Part shown: positions 17,965 to 27,770 of the stretch, piece by piece
Layout of the letters: every line of letters begins with the position of its first letter
How positions within the stretch are numbered: position 1 is the first letter of the stretch
DNA from: Flavobacterium sp. Root901
Lineage (GTDB): Bacteria > Bacteroidota > Bacteroidia > Flavobacteriales > Flavobacteriaceae
Assembly (NCBI RefSeq): GCF_001429765.1
Contig: NZ_LMJB01000001.1
Span: forward strand, 311,896-375,895
Length of the DNA stretch: 64,000 bases
Reading direction: 5' to 3'
Notes under the pieces: generated by a model
Seen by the model: only the letters and a program-made list of their open reading frames with translations
Databases searched by the model: none
What the model was told of the DNA's origin: nothing
Translations under genes and position numbers: made by a program

Positions 17965-19914
17965 TTAAAAGTGGCTTCTCTTTATGCCCAATTTTTGCAT
18001 TCTTGAAGCTAATGTTGTAGGAGGCAGTCCTAAGATTTCTGATGCACCACCCGCGCCTCTTATTCTTCCGTTGCATTTTTCAAGCACATTAATAATGTGC
18101 TCCCTCTCATTTTCCTGAATGGTTTTAAAGTACCATTCATTTGACATAGTATTTATTTTAGCTTCGTCAATAGCCGGAAGCGGAATGTGCTCAATGACAT
18201 TAGTTTGTGCCAAAAGAATACTTCTTTCAATGAGATTCTCCAGTTCACGTATATTACCGGGCCATTGATAAGACAAAAGACTTTTTAATGCACTTTCTGC
18301 TATTTCGGTGACATTTTTACCCGTTTTAGAACTATAGACAGCAATAAAATGACGTGCAAGAAGTCCAATATCTTCTTTTCGCTCTCTCAAAGGCGGGAGC
18401 TGAATTGGAAATACATTTAACCTGTAATAGAGATCCAGTCTAAAGCGGCCCTCAGCAACTTCTTTTTCAAGGTTACAATTGGTAGCAGCGATAATACGCA
18501 CATTAACTTTGATGGAAACATTACCTCCAACACGTTCAATTTCTTTTTCCTGTATAGCACGCAGTAATTTCGCCTGCATTTCTAATGGCATATCTCCAAT
18601 CTCGTCCAAAAATAATGTACCATTATCTGCTTGCTCAAATTTCCCAATTCGTCTTTCTGCTGCACCGGTAAAAGATCCTTTTTCATGTCCAAACAACTCT
18701 GATTCTATAAGGCTTGGAGGAAGTGCGGAACAATTAATTTTAACAAAAGGCTGGTTTTTTCTATTGGAAAGCTCCTTAATACTATGGGCAATACTCTCTT
18801 TTCCTGTACCGCTTTCCCCCGTAATTAAAACGGTTGTATCGGCGGGAGCAACTTGCAGAATATGGTCAAATATTTTCAGCAATGCCGGACTTTTTCCAAC
18901 GATCGATTCAAAGCCCAGGTCTTTAATATGTTTAGTTGTCAATGGATTTCCAGAAGGAGTACTTTTTTTATCCATTTTCTTGTCGTGACTTATTAAATTT
19001 TCAATTGCAAAAATTAATGGTTCCTGAAGCCTCTCGCACAACGTTAAATGATTTTTATTGTAGTTATCTTCCTGCCTGCTGAAAAAAGATAGATATAACC
19101 CGCCACTTCCTGTCAATGTTAAAGGAACCGGAAGCATCAGATTAGATTGCATATTCATAGAATTTGCTATCAGCTTTTTTATAGGGTTCTTATCACATAT
19201 TTTTATAAAATCCGGTCCATTATAATAGGTCGCATCTGTTTCTACTTTACTTTTATTGCGTAATTCTGTAATCTCAGATTCTTTTAACGCAGTAATATTT
19301 TGCAACTCTTCAATTCCTATTCTCTGGTATTCATGCAGACCTGTTCTTGCATAACCTAAAACCCTGCTGGATAATTTATTTTCCATATAAAAAACAGCCA
19401 TTACAAGATCAAAAGAAATGAGAGACTGCAACGCTTTAATGATATTAAGAACCCTTTCATCCCAAGTGCCGCTTTTTGTTACTATGGTTTTTAATTGTTT
19501 TTGAAACAGAAGCTCTTTTCTGATTGATGACTCTATGCCGTACTGCTGATGATATTCTGCAATTTCAATCGTCACTAACAAATCTTTTTCTCTAAAAGGT
19601 TTTACCAAAAAGCCCTGGGGATGAGTCAGTTTTGCTTTGCTCAAAACCTCCTCGTTTGAGTTTGCAGACAGATAAATAAAAGGAATATTGTCATCTTTCA
19701 ATATTTCAGCCAGATCAATACCTGTTTCTTTTCCCGAAAGGAATATATCGAGTAATACCAATTCCGGCTTCTGCTCTGCAATATAATATTTAGCATCCGG
19801 AACTGATCGTGCCATTCCAATAACTGAGTGTCCGGCTTTTTTAAGCATAAGCCGTAAATGATTTGCCTCAACAAATTGATCTTCAACTATAAGTATTTTT
19901 AATGGTTTTGCCAT
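17965..19914 (-). CDS. Sigma54-type response regulator (REC, linker, AAA+, HTH)
   Basis: Residues 1-125 are a receiver domain with the phosphoacceptor Asp in ELVLLDIFLS (about D56) and Lys in FLVKPF. A GAF-like region follows, roughly 140-310. The AAA+ domain has Walker A GESGTGKES, the sigma54-contact loop GAFTGAAERR and Walker B LFLDEIGDMPLEMQ. The C-terminus GASEILGLPPTTLASRMQKL is a Fis-type helix-turn-helix. It starts 13 bases after the sensor kinase gene and most likely activates the operon that follows. The GAFTGA loop is intact. Confidence 0.9.
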   Translation of the reverse strand: MAKPLKILIVEDQFVEANHLRLMLKKAGHSVIGMARSVPDAKYYIAEQKPELVLLDIFLSGKETGIDLAEILKDDNIPFIYLSANSNEEVLSKAKLTHPQGFLVKPFREKDLLVTIEIAEYHQQYGIESSIRKELLFQKQLKTIVTKSGTWDERVLNIIKALQSLISFDLVMAVFYMENKLSSRVLGYARTGLHEYQRIGIEELQNITALKESEITELRNKSKVETDATYYNGPDFIKICDKNPIKKLIANSMNMQSNLMLPVPLTLTGSGGLYLSFFSRQEDNYNKNHLTLCERLQEPLIFAIENLISHDKKMDKKSTPSGNPLTTKHIKDLGFESIVGKSPALLKIFDHILQVAPADTTVLITGESGTGKESIAHSIKELSNRKNQPFVKINCSALPPSLIESELFGHEKGSFTGAAERRIGKFEQADNGTLFLDEIGDMPLEMQAKLLRAIQEKEIERVGGNVSIKVNVRIIAATNCNLEKEVAEGRFRLDLYYRLNVFPIQLPPLRERKEDIGLLARHFIAVYSSKTGKNVTEIAESALKSLLSYQWPGNIRELENLIERSILLAQTNVIEHIPLPAIDEAKINTMSNEWYFKTIQENEREHIINVLEKCNGRIRGAGGASEILGLPPTTLASRMQKLGIKRSHF

Positions 19915-19927
19915 TGCTAGAATTATA

Positions 19928-21538
19928 TTAATAAAGATTACTATCGCTGGTACTAAATTCCAAAGTTATTTTTGTGCCGCTCTCACTAAAAATTTGAAAT
20001 TTGCCTCTAATATCATCAGAAAGTCCATGCATTAATTTGATGCCTAATGAAGGACTGTTGTATGGATCAAAATCATTTGGAAGTCCAATTCCATTGTCCT
20101 GAATAATTAAAACATAGTTGATATTGTCTTCTGTTTTAAGGGAAATTTTAATTATTGCATTTTCATAATCTGGAAAAGCATATTTAATAGCATTTGTAAC
20201 TGCTTCATTAAAAATTAATCCAATTGGTATTGAATGAGACAATGGCAGATTAAAGCTGTCAATATCCAGCACAAACCGAATTGATTTTCTGATTTCAAAA
20301 GAATCTTTCAAATATTCGGTCAATTCAAATATATAAGACGGCATATCAATTATTGACAAACTCTCAGACTGATATAATTTTTGATGTATCAATGACATAG
20401 CATGAATTCTATTCTGACTGCTGTTAATAGCCTGAAGCGCTTCGTCATTTTTTAAAAACTCAGCCTGACTGGCAAGCAGGCCAACGACCATATGAAGGTT
20501 ATTTTTTACCCTGTGGTGAATTTCACGCAAAAGCCATTCTTTTTCAACAACCAGATTTTGAAGTGAATCATTCTTTTTATTGATTTCATTTTGCTGCGTT
20601 TCCAGTACCTTATTTGTTTTCTTCTTAAATATAAAACTTTTATAAAGCAGTGCCAGAATTATAAGTAAAAGCAAAACAAAGGTTACCATGGAATTACGTA
20701 AAAATATCTCATTTTTAAGTTTGCTTTGCTGCAAGAAGGTTTTATTTTTAAGCCGAATAATATCCATGGTTTTCTTCTCAGATTCATAAATAATATGCAG
20801 TCTGGAAGAAATAGGATAAATATCGCTTTCTTTAAGTTTGGCGGCCCTATAAAAAAATATCGCTTTTTTTAGAGCATTTTGAGAACTGTGAAAATCTGAT
20901 ATAGAGAAATACAATTCACTGATTTGACTGTAACAATCCCCGCTTCTTTTATTGTTACCAGACTTTTCAAATAGAGAAGCGGCCTTAAATATCGGGACTA
21001 ACCGCTCTGGTATTGGTGCAGTCATACGCATTTTAGCTGACCAGATCATTACCCATGCTTCTGCTAAATCATCAACCTGATTTGTTTTTTTTAATATTTC
21101 TATGGCTTTTTTTGCTTCGACTTCTATCATTTGGTTATTGTTCCGGAGCTGCTGCAGCATAGAAAGCTGCAAGTAACATTTCCCAGAATAAATATCAGAA
21201 TGCAGTCTCTGGCTAATATTCAGCGCTTTCTCAGCATATTCAAACGCCTTTACTAATGTTAACGGATTATGATAGGAACCTTCATACCAGTCACTTACTT
21301 TTAATAAGATTTTGATTTTGTTTGTGTTTTCGGGTAATTCCTTCAGCAGCTCCTCGGCTTTAGTTACCTGGAGTTCATTGTAAGGTTTTTGACGATCAAG
21401 ATCCTTTATCAAAAAAGACAGGTCGCCTGCTGCTAATTCTATATACGTAATGTTTTTGCTGGCGGCAAATGCATTTACGGCTCCAATTGCAATATAGACA
21501 AGGAGTAACAGAAGTTTTCTGTAGTGCTCTGAGCGCAT
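19928..21538 (-). CDS. Membrane sensor histidine kinase, TPR input, HisKA_2 type
   Basis: A signal/anchor segment leads into about 250 residues of TPR-like repeats (DIYSGKCYLQLSMLQQLR, GDCYSQISELYFS), then one membrane helix near 285-305. After a coiled stretch the dimerisation box reads LLREIHHRVKNNLHMVVGL, the HisKA_2/HWE-like form, followed by an ATPase domain with NEAVTNAIKYAF and DNGIGLPND. It pairs with the adjoining sigma54-type regulator. The periplasmic TPR domain suggests it senses an interaction, not a simple ion. Confidence 0.85.
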   Translation of the reverse strand: MRSEHYRKLLLLLVYIAIGAVNAFAASKNITYIELAAGDLSFLIKDLDRQKPYNELQVTKAEELLKELPENTNKIKILLKVSDWYEGSYHNPLTLVKAFEYAEKALNISQRLHSDIYSGKCYLQLSMLQQLRNNNQMIEVEAKKAIEILKKTNQVDDLAEAWVMIWSAKMRMTAPIPERLVPIFKAASLFEKSGNNKRSGDCYSQISELYFSISDFHSSQNALKKAIFFYRAAKLKESDIYPISSRLHIIYESEKKTMDIIRLKNKTFLQQSKLKNEIFLRNSMVTFVLLLLIILALLYKSFIFKKKTNKVLETQQNEINKKNDSLQNLVVEKEWLLREIHHRVKNNLHMVVGLLASQAEFLKNDEALQAINSSQNRIHAMSLIHQKLYQSESLSIIDMPSYIFELTEYLKDSFEIRKSIRFVLDIDSFNLPLSHSIPIGLIFNEAVTNAIKYAFPDYENAIIKISLKTEDNINYVLIIQDNGIGLPNDFDPYNSPSLGIKLMHGLSDDIRGKFQIFSESGTKITLEFSTSDSNLY

Positions 21539-21932
21539 TTTTTTGAATTTATCAGCTTTACGAAGGTATTGATAATTATTAATTTAAATTTAAAATATTC
21601 GAAAATTGACTGCCGACGAAATATCGTTGCATAAGCTTTAATTCATCCTTACAGCTGTAAATTAATCTTTATTCCCGGAGGAAGTGTCAATAGTCCAAAA
21701 AAGAAATTTAAAGTTTTGGCACCTTCTTTCTTTTTGCTTTCCAAATTGAGATATATACACCACAAGAGGATAACCATTAGGTTATCATTCCTCATTTCTA
21801 AATAATTAATCCTGATTTTCATATGCAGTATTTATGCAAAAATGTTGTAAATGTTTTGCTTTGTGGGACTAATGTAGATGTGAAGAATGCATAAAAACAA
21901 GAAAACCCGCTAAAAATAGCGGGTTTGTAGTG
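21539..21932. other. Gene-free stretch upstream of the sensor kinase
   Basis: I see no coding sequence. It contains a GATAACC/GGTTATC hairpin (21769-21786) and the tRNA terminator at its end. Promoter elements for the kinase could lie at 21540-21640, but none is convincing. Confidence 0.5.
21903..21926 (-). terminator. Terminator of the tRNA cluster
   Basis: AAACCCGCTA pairs with TAGCGGGTTT around an AAAA loop, just past the last tRNA gene on the minus strand. Confidence 0.75.
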
Positions 21933-22006
<74 letters not shown>

Positions 22007-22041
22007 ATTATTTTTAAAACTTTATCGCTTAAAGTTTTTAG

Positions 22042-22116
22042 TCGGGGTGGCAGGATTCGAACCTGCGGCCTCCTGCTCCCAAAGCAGGCGCGATAACCGG
22101 GCTACGCTACACCCCG
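22042..22116 (-). tRNA. tRNA-Pro, anticodon TGG
   Basis: The acceptor stem CGGGGTG pairs with CACCCCG. The anticodon stem CCTGC/GCAGG encloses TTTGGGA, so the anticodon is TGG. The T arm CAGGTTCGAATCCTG is intact. It lies 35 bases from the Arg gene. Confidence 0.95.
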
Positions 22117-22130
22117 AGGCAAAAATTAAG

Positions 22131-22214
22131 CGGAGAGACAGGGACTCGAACCCTGGCGACGGTTACCCGTCGACAGATTAGCAATCTGCTCCATTACCGC
22201 TCTGGCACCTCTCC
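22131..22214 (-). tRNA. tRNA-Ser, anticodon GCT
   Basis: The acceptor stem GGAGAGG pairs with TCTCTCC. The anticodon loop TTGCTAA gives anticodon GCT. A long variable arm (about TCGACGGGTAACCGTCG) marks it as class II, as required for serine. At 84 bases it fits tRNA-Ser. Confidence 0.95.
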
Positions 22215-22399
22215 AAGCTCAAGGAAACGTGTCCTATTTTGCGGTTGCAAATGTAAGACAACATTATATTTCTCGCAACTATTTTTTCGCTTTTTTTAAA
22301 TTTTTTTTCATCTTTTTTTTAAAACACTTCACAATCAAACGAATAGAATTAACAAAAATTTCATCTTAAATTTAAAATCCTTCCTATTCAATACAAAAT

Positions 22400-22429
22400 T
22401 TGAATTTATTCAAATAAACAGTAAATTTG
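22400..22429 (+). promoter_or_regulatory. Housekeeping promoter of the thiolase gene
   Basis: TTG at 22400-22402 and TAAATTTG at 22422-22429, with a 19-base spacer, match the Bacteroidota consensus well. The start codon is at 22456. Confidence 0.65.
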
Positions 22430-22455
22430 CTTGATTAACTAATATTAAACAGAAA

Positions 22456-23634
22456 ATGAACAAAAGAGTTGTTATCGTTTCTGCCGTTAGAACACCTATC
22501 GGAAGTTTCATGGGAGGGTTATCTACCGTGCCCGCACCAAAATTAGGCGCTGCCGCTATAAAAGGAGCCCTTTCAAAAATTAACCTGGACCCAAAATTAG
22601 TTGATGAAGTTTTCATGGGCAATGTAATCCAGGCAGGCGTTGGACAAGCTCCGGCTCGTCAGGCTGCGCTTTTTGCAGGATTATCAGATGAAGTTGCTGC
22701 CACAACAGTAAACAAAGTCTGTGCTTCAGGAATGAAAGCTGTAATGTTTGGCGCACAGGCAATTGCTTGTGGTGACGCTGAAATCGTAGTTGCCGGCGGA
22801 ATGGAAAACATGAGCTTAATTCCACATTATGTGCAAATGCGTGCAGGAAACAAATTTGGTCCGGCTACAATGCTTGACGGAATGCAAAAAGATGGTTTGA
22901 CAGATGCTTACGATAACAACGCAATGGGAGTTTGCGCTGATTTATGTGCATCAGAGTATAAAATTACTCGTGAAGAACAAGATAATTTTGCTATTCAGTC
23001 TTATGAAAGAAGTGCAAAAGCGTGGGATGCTGGTAAATTTGATAATGAAGTAGTTCCTGTTGAAGTACCACAAAGACGCGGCGAACCCATTATATTCTCA
23101 AAAGATGAAGAATATACGAATGTAAAATTAGATAAAATCCCTTCATTAAGTCCTGTTTTTACAAAAGACGGAACTGTAACTGCAGCAAATGCTTCGACAA
23201 TTAATGATGGTGCAGCCGCATTAGTTTTAATGTCTGAAGAAAAAGCAAACGAGCTGGGATTAAAACCTTTAGCCTTCATAAAAGGATACGCAGATGCTGC
23301 ACAAGAACCAAAATGGTTTACTACAAGTCCGGCAAAAGCGCTTCCAAAAGCTTTAAATAAAGCGGGAATTGCAATTGAAGATGTTGATTATTTCGAATTC
23401 AACGAAGCATTCTCAGTTGTGGGTCTTGCCAATTCAAAAATCTTAAACCTTGATAACGATAAAGTAAACGTAAACGGTGGTGCAGTTTCATTAGGACATC
23501 CTCTTGGTTGTTCAGGAGCTCGTATCATTGTAACTTTACTAAATGTTTTAGAACAAAATAATGCTAAAACCGGAGCTGCAGCTATTTGCAACGGCGGCGG
23601 CGGAGCATCTGCAATTGTTATCGAAAGAGCTTAA
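22456..23634 (+). CDS. Acetyl-CoA C-acyltransferase (thiolase)
   Basis: A 392-residue thiolase with the nucleophile Cys in VNKVCASGMKAVM (about C89), the His in VSLGHPLGCSGARI (about H348) and the second Cys in AAICNGGGGASA (about C378). It joins or splits acetyl-CoA units at the acyl-CoA level in the cytosol, either for beta-oxidation or for acetoacetyl-CoA synthesis. It has its own promoter and a terminator at 23643. Assignment to a biosynthetic or degradative subtype is not possible from the motifs. Confidence 0.92.
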   Translation: MNKRVVIVSAVRTPIGSFMGGLSTVPAPKLGAAAIKGALSKINLDPKLVDEVFMGNVIQAGVGQAPARQAALFAGLSDEVAATTVNKVCASGMKAVMFGAQAIACGDAEIVVAGGMENMSLIPHYVQMRAGNKFGPATMLDGMQKDGLTDAYDNNAMGVCADLCASEYKITREEQDNFAIQSYERSAKAWDAGKFDNEVVPVEVPQRRGEPIIFSKDEEYTNVKLDKIPSLSPVFTKDGTVTAANASTINDGAAALVLMSEEKANELGLKPLAFIKGYADAAQEPKWFTTSPAKALPKALNKAGIAIEDVDYFEFNEAFSVVGLANSKILNLDNDKVNVNGGAVSLGHPLGCSGARIIVTLLNVLEQNNAKTGAAAICNGGGGASAIVIERA

Positions 23635-23642
23635 ATAATATT

Positions 23643-23678
23643 AAATCGGGAGTTGTTAAAAATCAACTCCTGATTTTC
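23643..23678 (+). terminator. Terminator after the thiolase gene
   Basis: AAATCGGGAGTTG pairs with CAACTCCTGATTT (one G-T), followed by T bases. It lies 9 bases past the stop. Confidence 0.75.
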
Positions 23679-23696
23679 AACTAATACATTACCTAA

Positions 23697-24458
23697 ATGT
23701 TCGGAATCTGCAATCTTGCCATAGTACCCGTTCGATCTGAACCAAGTGACAGAAGTGAAATTGTTACGCAGCTTTTATTTGGTGAACACATCGAAATTTT
23801 AGAACGTCAAAATCAATGGGCGCGCATAAAAATTCACTTTGATGATTATGAGGGCTGGGTAGATTCGAAACAATATCAGGTAATTTCTGAGCAGCAATAC
23901 AATCAATTAAGTAAAGAAGCCATAATTCTAAATGCAGATTTAATTGATTATATCACAGCTCCGGATAATTTACTGCTGCCAATTCCGCTTGGCGCGTCTT
24001 TAACCTTTTTGAACAACAACGAAATCAATACTTCTAATTTTGATTTTGAAGGAACAAAAACCAGCGGTATAAAACCTAAAAGCGCACTTATAACCACAGC
24101 TTTTATGTATTTAAACGCACCTTATTTATGGGGAGGTAAAACACCTTTCGGAATCGATTGTTCCGGTTTTACGCAAATGGTTTACAAATTAAACGGATAT
24201 AAAATTCACCGCGACGCATCGCAACAGGCATTAGAAGGCGAACCTTTAAGTTTTATTGAAGAAAGTGAAGTTGGAGATCTTGCCTTTTTTGATAACGATG
24301 AAGGAAATATCATCCATGTGGGAATTATTATGGAGAACAATTACATCATTCACGCAAGTGGAAAAGTACGCATTGACCGTTTAGACCATTTAGGAATTTA
24401 CAATCCGGAATTAAAGAAACACACACACAAACTTCGTGTAATTAAGAAGATTATTTAA
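23697..24458 (+). CDS. NlpC/P60 cysteine peptidase with SH3-like domain
   Basis: Residues 1-70 look like an SH3b-type domain (FGICNLAIVPVRSEPSDRSE, EGWVDSKQY). The C40 peptidase domain follows from about 130: LWGGKTPFGIDCSGFTQ with catalytic Cys at about 155, then His in IIHVGIIM and HASGKVRID. Such enzymes cut peptides of the cell wall, often gamma-D-glutamyl bonds. No clear signal peptide is seen, so recycling of wall peptides in the cytosol is possible. It begins about 20 bases after the thiolase terminator. Confidence 0.85.
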   Translation: MFGICNLAIVPVRSEPSDRSEIVTQLLFGEHIEILERQNQWARIKIHFDDYEGWVDSKQYQVISEQQYNQLSKEAIILNADLIDYITAPDNLLLPIPLGASLTFLNNNEINTSNFDFEGTKTSGIKPKSALITTAFMYLNAPYLWGGKTPFGIDCSGFTQMVYKLNGYKIHRDASQQALEGEPLSFIEESEVGDLAFFDNDEGNIIHVGIIMENNYIIHASGKVRIDRLDHLGIYNPELKKHTHKLRVIKKII

Positions 24459-24484
24459 TTGTTTTAAATAGCAAAATTTGTGTT

Positions 24485-25330
24485 TTAAGCACTAATACGA
24501 ATCGTCTTTCTAAACTCAGATGGACTATTTCCTCTCTGCTTTTTAAAGAATTTATTAAAGTGGCTTTCATCTGTAAAACCGAATTCATACGCAATTTCGT
24601 TAATTCGTTTGTCGCTGAATTGTAAACGATGTTCTATAAGTTTTGTTTTATAATTACTGATATATTGCTGCATGGTTTCACTGGCATGTTTCTTAAAATA
24701 ACGCCCTAAATACGTATTCGAAATCCCAAAATAATCACTGATAGATTCTGCTTTAATTTTTTCAGGATAATAAATATTCGTCTGAATGTATTGCAAAATA
24801 TCCATCGCTCTTGCTTCAGAACCTACATTTATTTGTTCCGGTAAATATTTTGCAATATTTCTCGCCACTATAATAATCAGTGTATTAACTAGTTGCTGAA
24901 TCAATTCCTGATTATACACATCTTTATCCTGATGTTCACGACAAATCGCTTCGATCATTACTTTCACCAAACATTTATCGGCATCATTTTTTAAAATACA
25001 ACCCGGCTGGTGATTGGCATTTTGCAGAATATATTCTAAACGCTGGATACTTTCATTTTGCAGACTCGAATTTTTCAAGTAAATATCATTAAACCTCAAA
25101 AAGAAAAACTTGGTTTGGGTCTCAATTGTAAAATTATGACAGTCTTCCGGCGTCAGTAAAAACATATGACCTGCATCATATTCAAAAATATTTTTGTTAA
25201 TACACTGTGTTCCGGTTCCGCTTAAAATATAAACGAGTTCAAAAAAATTATGACGATCTCCAACATCTGGATATTCCTCTAAAGTTTCAAATGAAACGGT
25301 AAATGGCTCGTATAGATTTTCTTTTTTCAT
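24485..25330 (-). CDS. AraC-family transcriptional regulator
   Basis: I start at the Met of MKKENLYEPF (25330); an upstream alternative at 25375 adds 15 residues with little sense. A cupin-like sensor half (YILSGTGTQCINKNIFEYDAG) is followed by a double helix-turn-helix: ISDYFGISNTYLGRYFKKHA and INEIAYEFGFTDESHFNKFF. It faces the aldo/keto reductase gene on the opposite strand and probably controls it. Ligand unknown. Confidence 0.85.
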   Translation of the reverse strand: MKKENLYEPFTVSFETLEEYPDVGDRHNFFELVYILSGTGTQCINKNIFEYDAGHMFLLTPEDCHNFTIETQTKFFFLRFNDIYLKNSSLQNESIQRLEYILQNANHQPGCILKNDADKCLVKVMIEAICREHQDKDVYNQELIQQLVNTLIIIVARNIAKYLPEQINVGSEARAMDILQYIQTNIYYPEKIKAESISDYFGISNTYLGRYFKKHASETMQQYISNYKTKLIEHRLQFSDKRINEIAYEFGFTDESHFNKFFKKQRGNSPSEFRKTIRISA

Positions 25331-25447
25331 AATCTGCAAATTAATTGAAGATGCAAATATACCTAAAAAAGACAAATATATACAATTTATCAGTTAATAA
25401 AATGGTATAATTTTGTCAAATAATTTTTAGACATCAATTTTAACATC

Positions 25448-26434
25448 ATGGAATATAGAAAATTAGGCAGCTCGGAGCTTGAATTATCAACCATAACGTA
25501 TGGCGCATTTGCCATTGGCGGAAACATGTGGGGCGGTAACGAAAAAAAAGATTCAATCGATTCTATTCATGCATCAATAGACCACGGCGTAACTACAATT
25601 GACACCGCTCCTTTTTACGGATTTGGTTTAAGCGAAGAAATGATTGGCGAAGCTTTAAAATCTCAGGATCGTTCAAAAGTACAATTGTTAACCAAATTTG
25701 GTTTGGTTTGGGACGGAAGCAATAACGGAAAAGGTGATTTCTTTTTTGATGCCGATGACAACGGAAAAAAATTACCAATCTATAAATACGCTTCGAAAAG
25801 CAACATTATAAAAGAAGTTGAAGAAAGCTTAAAACGTCTTCAAACAGATTATATTGACTTATTGCAAATTCACTGGCCGGACTCCACTACTCCAATTCAG
25901 GAAACTATGGAAGCTATGGAAATTCTTATTCAACAAGGAAAAATCAGAGCAGCCGGAGTTAGTAATTACAATGCCGAACAAATTAAAGAAGCACAAAAAA
26001 CAATTCAGTTAGCTTCGAATCAGGTTCCTTTTAGTATGTTGAATCAGGCAATCCAAAGTGATTTAGTGCCACTTACGATTCAGGAAAACATCGGAATCAT
26101 TGCTTACAGTCCAATGGAGAGAGGTTTACTAACCGGCAAATATTTCACGGACAGCAAATTAAAAGAAGACGATCACAGAAATGGTTATTTTAGTCAGTTT
26201 GACCTTCAAAAAGTAAAAACTTTAGTCGAAGAATTAACTTCTTTAGCCCACGCCAAAGAAGCCAGTTTATCGCAATTGGTTTTACGATGGACGACTTTAC
26301 AAAAAGGAATCACAATTGTTTTGGCCGGAGCAAGAAACGCAGAGCAGGCAATTTCAAACGCCAAAACAATGAATTTCGATTTATCAGCTTCAGAACTTGA
26401 TTTCATTAATCAGGCTGTTTCGAAATTAAAATAA
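25448..26434 (+). CDS. Aldo/keto reductase
   Basis: A 328-residue TIM barrel. The tetrad is present: Asp in TIDTAPFYGFGLSE with Tyr a few residues on, Lys in VQLLTKFGLVWDG, and His in LLQIHWPDSTTP. The C-terminal NADPH-binding block reads GITIVLAGARNAEQAISNA. It reduces an aldehyde, ketone or sugar with NADPH. Divergent from an AraC-type regulator, which suggests a carbonyl or sugar substrate. Confidence 0.88.
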   Translation: MEYRKLGSSELELSTITYGAFAIGGNMWGGNEKKDSIDSIHASIDHGVTTIDTAPFYGFGLSEEMIGEALKSQDRSKVQLLTKFGLVWDGSNNGKGDFFFDADDNGKKLPIYKYASKSNIIKEVEESLKRLQTDYIDLLQIHWPDSTTPIQETMEAMEILIQQGKIRAAGVSNYNAEQIKEAQKTIQLASNQVPFSMLNQAIQSDLVPLTIQENIGIIAYSPMERGLLTGKYFTDSKLKEDDHRNGYFSQFDLQKVKTLVEELTSLAHAKEASLSQLVLRWTTLQKGITIVLAGARNAEQAISNAKTMNFDLSASELDFINQAVSKLK

Positions 26435-26803
26435 CATCTAAACACATAGAAACATAGTTTTTAAAGTTCTCAAAGTTTGTCATTCACAGGAACGAGGAAT
26501 CTTCACAAGCAACTCCATATAGTGAATTGCTAATCTTTGTAGAGTTTCTCTCGAAGAGTCCTCGTTCCTCGGAATGACAAGATTACGCAGACTATGTTTG
26601 TTTAAATAAGTGAAGCGCCTTTACAGACAATGAAAATCTATGTCTCTATGTGTTTCAAAAAAAATCTCAAAAATTAAATAATTAGAATTTGGGCGTGTCC
26701 CTCCGGGTCGGGCTTTCGGCTATATCTTTTTTTTTCGTTCCTCAAAAAAAGGATACCGCCTCAATCCCTCACGCATCCATTTTCAAAAGAACAATCATAT
26801 AAA
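26435..26803. repeat. Nested intergenic repeat elements
   Basis: No gene is visible. The outer arms AACACATAGAAACATAG (26441-26457) and its near complement at 26638-26655 enclose a second pair (26478-26505 and 26556-26580, core GAGGAACGAGGA on one arm). A GC-rich block starting GGGCGTGTCCCTCCGGG lies at about 26692-26780; similar blocks are common between genes in Flavobacterium. Related arms occur at 34813-34953. Confidence 0.65.
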
Positions 26804-27409
26804 ATGAAAAAAATATTTATCATAAACGGAAGTCAGAATTTTGCACATTCAGGCGGAAAATTCAATGAAACCGTAACAGACTGGACAATCGAATTTTTAA
26901 AAAACAGCAAGCAATTCGAAATTAAAACAACCGATATCAAACAAGACTTCGACTTAGACGAAGAAGTCGAAAAATTCGTTTGGGCAGATGTTGTAGTATA
27001 TCATACACCTGTTTGGTGGTTTCAATTGCCAAATCTTTTCAAAAAATATATTGATGATGTTTTTACAGCCGGGCACAATAAAGGAATTTACAAAAGCGAC
27101 GGAAGAACCAGAACCAATCCCGACATTAATTACGGAACCGGCGGACTTCTTCACGGGCGAAAATATATGTTAACTACAAGCTGGAATGCACCGGCTGCAG
27201 CCTTTACACTTCCCGGAGAATTCTTCGAAGAAACTTCTGTAGATGAAGGAGCTATGTTTGGCTTTCATAAAATGAATAAATTTGTAGGGATGGAAAAACT
27301 AAACAGTTTTCATTTTCATGACGTTGAAAAAGGTGCAACTGCAGAAAACATTGTCATCTTCAAAGAAAATTACACCAAACATTTACAAGAAACTTTTAAA
27401 ACCTTATAA
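26804..27409 (+). CDS. mdaB: NADPH quinone reductase, MdaB type
   Basis: A flavodoxin-fold protein of 201 residues: IFIINGSQNFAHSGGKFNE for FMN/FAD phosphate binding, then VVYHTPVWWFQLPNLFKKYI, and YGTGGLLHGRKYMLTTSWNA near the end. It matches MdaB, which reduces quinones by two electrons and so limits oxidative damage. Two bases further on lies the YgiN-like monooxygenase gene, the same pair as in Enterobacteria. Confidence 0.85.
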   Translation: MKKIFIINGSQNFAHSGGKFNETVTDWTIEFLKNSKQFEIKTTDIKQDFDLDEEVEKFVWADVVVYHTPVWWFQLPNLFKKYIDDVFTAGHNKGIYKSDGRTRTNPDINYGTGGLLHGRKYMLTTSWNAPAAAFTLPGEFFEETSVDEGAMFGFHKMNKFVGMEKLNSFHFHDVEKGATAENIVIFKENYTKHLQETFKTL

Positions 27410-27411
27410 TT

Positions 27412-27690
27412 ATGATTTCTATCACCGCCATCATAAAAAGCAAACAGGAAAACATTGATGAAGTTAAAAATCTGATTCAAAATCTGGTTACACAAACCCG
27501 AAAAGAAGAAGCCTGCATTCGCTACGATCTACACGCAGCAGATAATGTTTTTATTATCTGGGAAGAATGGAAGGATCAGGCTGGTTTGGATATACATAAC
27601 AGCCAGCCTTACTTACAGGAATTTATTCAAAAATCAGAAAGTTTAGCTGCTGCTCCAATTCAGGTTTATAAAACTGCACAGATATTATAG
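27412..27690 (+). CDS. YgiN-like antibiotic biosynthesis monooxygenase family protein
   Basis: A 92-residue ABM-fold protein with the pattern ITAIIKSKQENIDEVKNLIQ, ACIRYDLHAADNVFIIWEEW and LDIHNSQPYLQEF. In Enterobacteria YgiN oxidises quinols and pairs with MdaB in a redox cycle. Here the two genes are two bases apart, so the pairing is likely conserved. Confidence 0.82.
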   Translation: MISITAIIKSKQENIDEVKNLIQNLVTQTRKEEACIRYDLHAADNVFIIWEEWKDQAGLDIHNSQPYLQEFIQKSESLAAAPIQVYKTAQIL

Positions 27691-27699
27691 TTTTTTCAG

Positions 27700-27757
27700 C
27701 CACGAATTTCACTAATTTTCTTTTCCTGATTCAAAAAAGAATTCGTGAAATTCGTGG
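27700..27757. terminator. Shared hairpin between convergent genes
   Basis: CCACGAATTTCAC (27700-27712) pairs perfectly with GTGAAATTCGTGG (27745-27757). Similar words recur at 35720-35745. It may serve as a terminator for both flanking genes. Confidence 0.5.
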
Positions 27758-27770
27758 TAAAAAACCTTTG

